NCBI GenBank assembly: GCA_022559845.1
Contig: CM040126.1
Location: 229,530,641-229,594,640 of the forward strand
Length of the DNA stretch: 64,000 nt
From: Amorphophallus konjac
Lineage: Eukaryota > Streptophyta > Magnoliopsida > Alismatales > Araceae
Direction: 5' to 3'
How positions within the stretch are numbered: position 1 is the stretch's first letter; each line of letters opens with the position of its first letter. Made by a program: the position numbers and the translations under genes. This document shows positions 57,625 through 64,000 of the stretch, piece by piece. The notes below the pieces were generated by a model. The model saw nothing but the letters and a program-made list of their open reading frames with translations, made no database searches and had not been told where the DNA came from.

Positions 57625-60600
57625 TGTCACGCCCCGAGCCTTTATGATAGCGAAAGACTCACTCGATAAACGTGAACAGTCGGCATGGTAAGCCTCTTGC
57701 AAGCAAGAATGATCAGAGCGCAAGACAATCACACACATAAATGTAATTGCACTATATTTTAATCAAATCTCTAACTTATTTCATTGATAATCAATATTCA
57801 AATTCAATAACTTTTAACTTCTTTCAACCTATCAGACTCAAGAAATAGGAAAATTACATAGACTCAATCTAAACAATATAGACTTTCCTAAGTCTTCACT
57901 CTCATCTTGACAACACTTTCATTCGCTCTCGAACCTGCTACTTGTATAACCCGAATCCGAATTCGAATCACATTCATTTCCTGAAAAGAATGGAAATAGG
58001 TAATGAGCACACTTGCCCAGTAGGTATCTTCGCATCAACATGAAGGCATCACTAAAGTAATTAACTTTTTAGCTATAAAGAAATAAGATAAAATCAGGCG
58101 AATGCGATCAATCACGCGATTAAACCAAAGTAACAAGATGGTCATGTAAGATAGAATAAGAGCAAGAATGAACTAGCAAGAATGTAACAAGAACATGCTA
58201 TTGGCCTTTCATGAACAAGAATGAATCCAGAATGTACTAACAAGCCACATAATCATCACTCCAGTATCTTTTTCTTATGAGCAAGTACTTCATGAATTTC
58301 TGTGGGATATCAAGCAAGAAAGTCATGTACAAGAATGTCATGTCGTGCCGTATCGTGGATCTTCACTTATTTATAGAGAAAGTACTCCCAGCGCAATGCG
58401 ACGCCATTAGTATCATACCCCATGGTTTATAATAGTATGTTTTCTGTAATCAGCCGAGGGAACTAGCATAGAGCCCCTGAACACAATCAGTGCTCGATCG
58501 CATCTTCAAGTATAAATCAAGCTACTTCCATGCATGTAACAATAAAGTATGGCCACGAATGTACAATTCAATAAGTTCATGATAACACTTTTCAACGAAT
58601 GAATGCTTCAAGTTAATAATGCGAGAGTCAAGAATGACTTAAACAAGGTTATGCTTATGGAAATAAATCGACAGCATAACGGTACATTCTTTGTTTTCCA
58701 TCAATTAAATTAGGTATCTTGAATCAATTTGGAAAGTCTTGGATCATCATTAATCCATCTAGAAACTTTGGAACATCAACCCTTGGGTCAAACCTCAGGT
58801 TAAGTACTCAAACAATGTGACGGTCAAGGATTGGGCCGTTACACTCATGTGATGCTCCAGTATTCGGCCGTTATATTAGTCTGAATCCAAAAATAGTAAA
58901 ATAGACTTAGTGAAATGTGACGGTCGTATATTGGCCGTTAGATGCTCCTGACGGTCCAGTATAGATCTGTTACATTGATAGAACCAGAAACATCGATAGT
59001 GTAATCTACTAAGTGGGCTTTAATGGTACAACCAACTCTGCGTGCTAGTGGGAATCCCAGGCTTGCGGAGAATTATGGAGGCCTTGGAGCAAGATTTCCT
59101 AGTCCAGTGGAAAGAATATCCAATAGAGAGGTCCTCATGTCCAAGAATAATATTCCTATAGTGCAAAGTGTGAACTAATGGACAACATACCGGAATATGT
59201 GCCATGTACTTAAAGAAATGACTCTATAGATAGAGAGAGAATGTGTAGCAACGTGAAACCAAGATAAACTCCGTCAATACATCATTGAAAATCATGATTT
59301 AGACACAAAATTATAAAATTTTGCACATGAAATTAACATAACTTAAAATAACTTAAGACACCTTAATCATGTAATTTTGATTATGAATCGATAACTAAAC
59401 TTAAAGTCATGATAACAACTCCAAACCTAGCTATCTAAGCTTAATTATAGGTAAACTTTAACTGGTTATCATTCTGCCTCGGGCTGACAAAACACAGTGT
59501 CTGACGGTCGAAGATAGGAGCGTTATAGTCCTGTGACGGTTTATCGAGGGGCCGTTACAGTAGTGTAACGCTCCTGTTATGGTGCGTCAGAGACAACAGA
59601 GCAATTCAAATGTAACAGAGGGTGTGACGGCTTATCGTAAGGCCGTTAGATCATTGTGACGGTCTTACCTTGATGCGTCAGATCGTCTACTGGCAGTAAA
59701 ATAAAGTAATGGTTTATGAACCCATAACATGCCTGGAAATCAAAATACTACAACTATTCTAGACATGCTAAACGAAGTATAGGCCAACTATATGCATGGG
59801 TTTTAGTGAATAGACAAGATAATATCTTTTATTGTCCATTTAGGGCTAAGAGATGCATGTATGTATAGATATATTCAAACATGAAATTTATGATCTATCA
59901 TGCATGAAATCAATCCAAACCAGAGGGCTTTTATCCCTAACAATATGTTTTTGCCAATCATGAGATGACCTACCTCTTAACTAGGCTTTAAGCTTCTAAT
60001 TTGAGTCTGAAAACCATGCCCTAGTTCTCCTTTTCCAGTGATTTTCCAGTAATTTCCCGCTGCTCTAACTCCACGACCTCTTGACCTAAAGATGTGAAAT
60101 TTTGAGGGTTAGAAGATAAAACTAAGGTGATCAAAAAGTTCTAAAGGATTGAGCTCTAATTACCTCGTTTAGACGTCCTAATCTCTTGATCTTTAGGGGT
60201 CTTGCGTTCAGTTTCCTGGGTTATTATGGTCGAACAAACAACTTTGGAAACTTCAATCTCCTTGGTTGCTTCATCTCCTAGCACGAAATTTGGAGAACTA
60301 TTAGTCTAAAGTATACTAAATAAAATCTTCTAAAGAATTGACAGGGTGTAACGCATCAAGACTGGTGCGTTACGTGGCTGTGGCGGTCGCACGATAGACC
60401 GCTACATCCAACGTGCACAGAATTCAACAAAAATTAAACTCTTTTGTTAATTACGCATATTATTATCTATAAAAATAGTATTTATCCTTAAAATACGTAA
60501 ATAGGCTAAATAACCTTCTAGAATATGGGCCAAACTTAATGGGCTTGGTCCTTAAATCTTTTGGATTTTATTTAAATAGGTTAGGTTAATTATTTAACAT

Positions 60601-60721
60601 AATTGGGCCTTATAATGACTTATTAATCCAATAATCCATTTATTAATCTATTTAGCCTTTATAAATTCCAGAAAATTCTATAACAAATCAGAAATTATTA
60701 CATAAATTCTGGGGCACTACA
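57625..60721 (-). repeat. G5 5' LTR, promoter region deleted
   Basis: 3097 bp, homologous to 37859-41189. Near 60337 it lacks a segment of about 249 bp corresponding to 40553-40801, which holds the TATA box. At 59501-59535 it has an extra 17 bp in a hairpin unit compared with 39736-39756. Confidence 0.93.
59034..59131 (-). promoter_or_regulatory. Conserved gypsy leader block, copy E
   Basis: The counterpart of copy D in the other G5 LTR: TGGTACAACCAACTCTGCG, TGGGAATCCCAGGCTTGCGG, TTATGGAGG, CCTAGTCCAGTGG and CCAATAGAGAGG. Confidence 0.65.
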
Positions 60722-60726
60722 TGAAG

Positions 60727-61255
60727 TGAGGTTGCTGAGATAGTAGCGTACCTGACTGGACAGTCTATCGATCGACCATGCAAACTACAAAACGACCATA
60801 AACCAACCGTGGACAATTAGTAAAAATCACAAGTGTATGAAGACTAGTAACGTATCTGAGCCAGCAGACGTAAACGGACCTTTGATAGACCGTGGAAATC
60901 TGTGAACGGCCCAAACAGGACTGCTGAAACTAACAGACTCATAGAAGCACAGACACTCATGAGATGGAAATGGACGGTCTATCGTCTGACCGTGGAAATC
61001 GAGGAGCGGCTAGAATGAAACTGCGCAATCAACAGTAGCTTGACAGAAATGAAACAGCAGCACACCTGAGACTGAGACTGCACGGTCTATCGCCCCACCG
61101 CGGGAATGATTGAGCAGCTCTGAAGGAACCGCGTACACTTCTGAGGATAGAAACCCAGGGTGAACAAAATAGCAACCTGAAAAAACTGAGAAAGCCTAAC
61201 CAAGCACAGAACACAGGTCAGCAAAACAACAGCACGATGGGCACTAGTTGTCCCA
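60727..61255 (-). repeat. Leader of outer element T7, right part, with degenerate repeats
   Basis: No gene. Variants of ACGGTCTATCG...GACCGTGGAAATC recur at irregular spacing (about 60757, 60870, 60972, 61080), several forming inverted repeats such as ACGGTC/GACCGT at 60974-60993. Like the 97-bp and 57-bp arrays, it lies directly beside a PBS-like site. Confidence 0.65.
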
Positions 61256-61267
61256 CCGTGATCGCCA
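61256..61267 (-). other. PBS-like site of T7
   Basis: The minus strand reads TGGCGATCACGG, the same as at 2224. It is 10 nt from the proposed LTR edge at 61278. Confidence 0.55.
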
Positions 61268-61277
61268 AAAAATGGGA

Positions 61278-63051
61278 TGTTGACATGTTCCCCCCCGTAT
61301 TCCTCTCTTTCCCTTTTACCTTTCTAGGTCAAGATGAAAAGACAATCAAAAATGAGGGAAAGAAAGGGTGGAGAGGTGTGTGCGATCGTGATCGCCACCA
61401 AGATCTAGAATGCAAAGGAAATGCACCCATACCTTGGAAAGGGAGAAGACGCTCGCCTGAAGTGCAGCACTGGCGGTAGTACACGATCTAGGGCGAACCG
61501 CGCAATGGATGGCATGACCGCTCAATAGGCCGCTCCAACGCCGGAAAGAGAAGTGGGACGAAGACCGGTCTGGTGATGGCGCGGTATGAAGATGGCCGCT
61601 CAAACGATCTGAACAGTTCCTGGAGGACCGCTCATTTCTTCGGGTGGATAGATAAGACCATTCAAAGCCACCAGACACCAAGTTGTAGGACTTGATCCTC
61701 CACCCCTTTTGGCCGGCCAGAGGGGATGGGCCTCATGCTGTACTGATGATGACCTACAAAATAATGTAGAGGACAAGAAAATAACACCCAAATTAGCCCT
61801 GGAATGTGTAGCAACTATAAAGTAGAATGAAGAACAAACATAACAGCATGAATGGGGTGATACCTGGGGTAGTTTTTAAACCCCTATAGGGCGTGAAAAC
61901 AAATAAGAGGGGTGTGAAAGTGACATGCAAACAGTGAAAACATGGAAAGGAGACGGAGAAGATAATCATGCAATGGATGAAAAGACTATTAAAACCTAGA
62001 CTAAACACTAAAAAAAAGTGACTACTCCCTGAACCAGAGGCTTAAAAGGATGTCGAAAGCCTCCCTCCCTAGCTACAGCTCGCTCAAGAGTTCGGCAGAG
62101 CTTCGACGTCGAAGTTGGATTCCCCCTTTTCAAGCTTGGACTAGAGGTTCTATTTATAGAGCCCTAGAAGTCCAACCTCGAAATTAGATTTTCCAATGAA
62201 TATTAATCCGAGATAATAAAAGATAAATCATAGAGAATACTTCTATCTTCCACCGGAATCAAACGGCACCCCATTTGGTGGAGAAATCGAGAAGAAAATG
62301 GCGGAGGAAGGTGGAGGTTTAACCACGAATGGAGAGAGAAAATCCAAATAATCCACAGATCTCGGGCCTTTACACGGTCGTTTGATAGACCGCCCAGACA
62401 AGTAAACGGTATATTACTAGACCGTCTAATGCTGTCGATGATAAATAAATAAAATATCAAAGTATCCAATGATCCCATCGAACTGACCGGCTATCACGGC
62501 GCTGGACTCTTTCGGATAGGATGGTCTAACGATAGACCACTCAACGAGTTGAACAGTCTAATGCAGGCCGTGTAAAGCGTGTCAGTGATAAATCCAAAAA
62601 AATAGGATAAATAGATAATTATCTGGAAAATTCACCGGTTTAGAACTCTGGGAACTGGACGGTCTAAGGACAGGTCGTTCAATGGCAATAAACAGCTGAA
62701 CTTGGACCGTGCAAAGGCTTGTCGGTGAAAATTTAGAAAATCAAATAAATATCCAAATTGGTTCCAACCAGACCGCCCCATAACTGAACGGCCAGTCGCT
62801 AGATCGCGTATATCCTGGACGTTTGAAATTAATGAAACAAGATAAATGGGCCCATTTACCCCAAAATCAAGCGAAATCAAGGCCCATCAATCCTGAATCT
62901 GAGAACAGACCTAGCCAGGGAGGGAGATACCTATAAAATAAGCCCAAAGACGTGCCTGGAAATAGCCTAATGAGTAATGGATAACTCGAGACATCAACAA
63001 ATGATAGTAAAAGGAACGACCCAACTCATAGGCAAAAAATGGGTGTCAACA
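61278..63051 (-). repeat. T7 LTR (Ty3/gypsy, probably Tat-like)
   Basis: The ends are TGTTGACA and TGTCAACA, an 8-bp perfect inverted terminal repeat; in minus sense it starts TGTTGACACCC. A TATA box is at 62150 and there are further inverted ACGGTC-type motifs between 62370 and 62810. The frame at 61346-61681 has no recognisable domain and is not called a gene. An alternative left edge is TG at 61684. The sister LTR is not in the window. Confidence 0.6.
62150..62159 (-). promoter_or_regulatory. TATA box in T7 LTR
   Basis: The minus strand reads CTATAAATAG, the same as in G5. Confidence 0.5.
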
Positions 63052-63742
63052 AGATGGTACTAAATACTCCTTTGTCTCCAGCTGCAGCACAACAAAGCAA
63101 ATTTTAGATGTACTGGTTAACATCCGTGAAGAAGTAGGAAGACACGAATGCATCATGCCCAACAACACCGACCATCCAAGCAATCCATCTGCATCTCAGG
63201 TAAGTTCTGATTTAAGGGACTTTACTTTTGAAGAATTAATAGATGCTTATGATGAGCTGGCTAAGCAATACAAGAAGCTAAAGTCTAAAAATAAAAAATT
63301 GAAAGCAATTCTGCGGACAACGCTCCTTGTAAAAAATGTTCTGATCTTGAGGAAGTGAATGAAACTCTCATGATTGACATAGATATACATAAAGAACACA
63401 TTGCATGCTTGAGAGATGAAAATGGAATCTTGCTAGATGAAGTCACTAGATTGGAAGAAACTGTAAGACAGTTTCAATATGAATCTAAGTCCCTGTCAAA
63501 TGACCAAGACTTGACTGAAAATAAGGCTCATATTGAAGAAAATGAAAATGTGAAAAAGCAAAACAATGAGTTATTTGCAAAGCTTTAAGCTTGTGAAAAG
63601 GGTAAGGGTGTGAGTGTTGATGACTCAGAAAAATTGGCTGCCCTTCAACAAGAATTTGATTACTGCAAAACCGTGAATGACATGTTGAATGAGCAGCTTG
63701 CTGCATGTGAGACAGACTTAGTTAACTCTGAACAACACATCA
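63052..63742 (+). pseudogene. R1-like gag fragment on the plus strand
   Basis: It reads left to right. The first part (YSFVSSCSTTKQILDVL, GRHECIMPNNTDHPS) matches the end of the short capsid region of R1 and R3 gag. It goes directly to FTFEELIDAYDELAKQYKKL, a CKKC motif (CKKCSDLEEVNETL, in a shifted frame near 63330) and a long coiled coil. Defects are the frameshift near 63330 and a TAA at 63586-63588. It is cut on the left by the T7 LTR and on the right by an LTR starting at 63743. It therefore predates both insertions, and the rest of its element is not in the window. Confidence 0.8.
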
Positions 63743-64000
63743 TGTAACACCCGAGAATTTTCTAGGAAATTTTTGGAATTTAATACAATTAATTAAGCAT
63801 TTAACAAGGGCTTAATGGTCTAAATAAATGAATTATGGGTTAATTAAATTAATTTAAGACCCCTATATTAACCAAAGGGTTTAGCCCACTTAAAGTAGGC
63901 CCAAAGACCAATTTCCAAGTCAAATAGGCCTAAGCCCACATCTAGAAACGTAATAGGATGATTATCCCAATTTTTAATAGATAAATACGGATAATTGTAG
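63743..64000 (+). mobile_element. Start of an LTR running out of the window
   Basis: It begins TGTAACACCCGAGAATTTTC, a very common start of plant Ty3/gypsy LTRs, exactly where the gag coding sequence breaks. No further features are visible before the window ends. Orientation is assumed from the TGTAACACCC start. Confidence 0.6.

Larger units (their letters stand above)
37859..60721 (-). mobile_element. G5: Ty3/gypsy chromovirus with nested R4
   Basis: LTRs 37859-41189 and 57625-60721 bound it, with exact 5-bp target duplication TGAAG at 37854-37858 and 60722-60726. In sense order: 5' LTR, PBS, gag, protease, reverse transcriptase, RNase H (split by R4), integrase, chromodomain, polypurine tract, 3' LTR. 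Without R4 it is about 11.1 kb. Four in-frame TAG codons, a gag frameshift, a changed protease motif and a deletion of the promoter region in the 5' LTR make it inactive. Confidence 0.95.

Noticed and set aside
61346..61681. 111-residue frame in the T7 LTR
   Set aside because: No recognisable domain, and it overlaps LTR and PBS-like features.
61684..63051. Shorter T7 LTR starting at TGTAGGAC
   Set aside because: The edge at 61278 gives a perfect 8-bp inverted terminal repeat and lies near a PBS-like site also seen elsewhere. It is kept only as an alternative.

Overview
This window is nuclear DNA of a flowering plant. It is almost entirely nested LTR retrotransposons: I recognise no host protein gene, tRNA gene or rRNA gene. 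The evidence is Sirevirus-type Ty1/copia and chromodomain-type Ty3/gypsy coding sequence, primer-binding sites (PBS) complementary to plant initiator tRNA-Met, TG...CA long terminal repeats of 2-3.3 kb and 5-bp target duplications. The species cannot be named. Nearly every element reads on the minus strand; the exceptions are an LTR fragment at 22097-23029, a gag fragment at 63052-63742 and possibly the LTR edge at 63743. 

Layout. 1-2691: gag, leader, a 97-bp tandem array and PBS-like site of an outer Ty3/gypsy element (T0). 2692-14377: R1, a Sirevirus-like element with no pol; it has an atypical gag with four zinc knuckles, an accessory reading frame of unknown function and 2474-bp LTRs. 14378-16556: leader of a second outer element (T0b) with a 57-bp array, a PBS-like site and purine-rich DNA. 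16557-31109: R2, a Sirevirus (target duplication GAAGG) whose left side was replaced by a truncated chromovirus (G6, 18238-22096) and an inverted R1-type LTR fragment, joined through a scrambled junction. 31110-33240: purine-rich and GC-rich DNA without a credible gene. 33241-34146: an array of a 12-bp motif, probably part of an LTR. 34129-36872: R3, a gag fragment plus LTR of an R1-like element. 36873-37858: leader of a third outer element (T7). 37859-60721: G5, a chromovirus (target duplication TGAAG) with the Sirevirus R4 (43067-54822, target duplication TCTTG) inserted in its RNase H region. 60727-63051: rest of the T7 leader, its PBS-like site and LTR. 63052-63742: plus-strand R1-like gag fragment. 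63743-64000: the beginning of another LTR. 

Relationships. R2 and R4 encode gag, protease, integrase, reverse transcriptase and RNase H, all now broken. R1, R3 and the fragment at 63052 share a different short gag and, as far as visible, no pol. R1 and R4 share a large part of the LTR around and upstream of the TATA box, so R1 looks like a non-autonomous partner that could have used proteins of R4-type elements. G5 and G6 are related chromoviruses with a C-terminal chromodomain. 

Most interesting observations: a conserved block of about 110 bp in the 5' leaders or LTR leaders of several different gypsy families; the R1-type gag lineage; short-motif arrays in copia U3 regions and hairpin families in gypsy LTRs and leaders; template-switch scars; loss of the TATA region from the 5' LTR of G5; and premature stops that are mostly TAG where glutamine CAG is expected.
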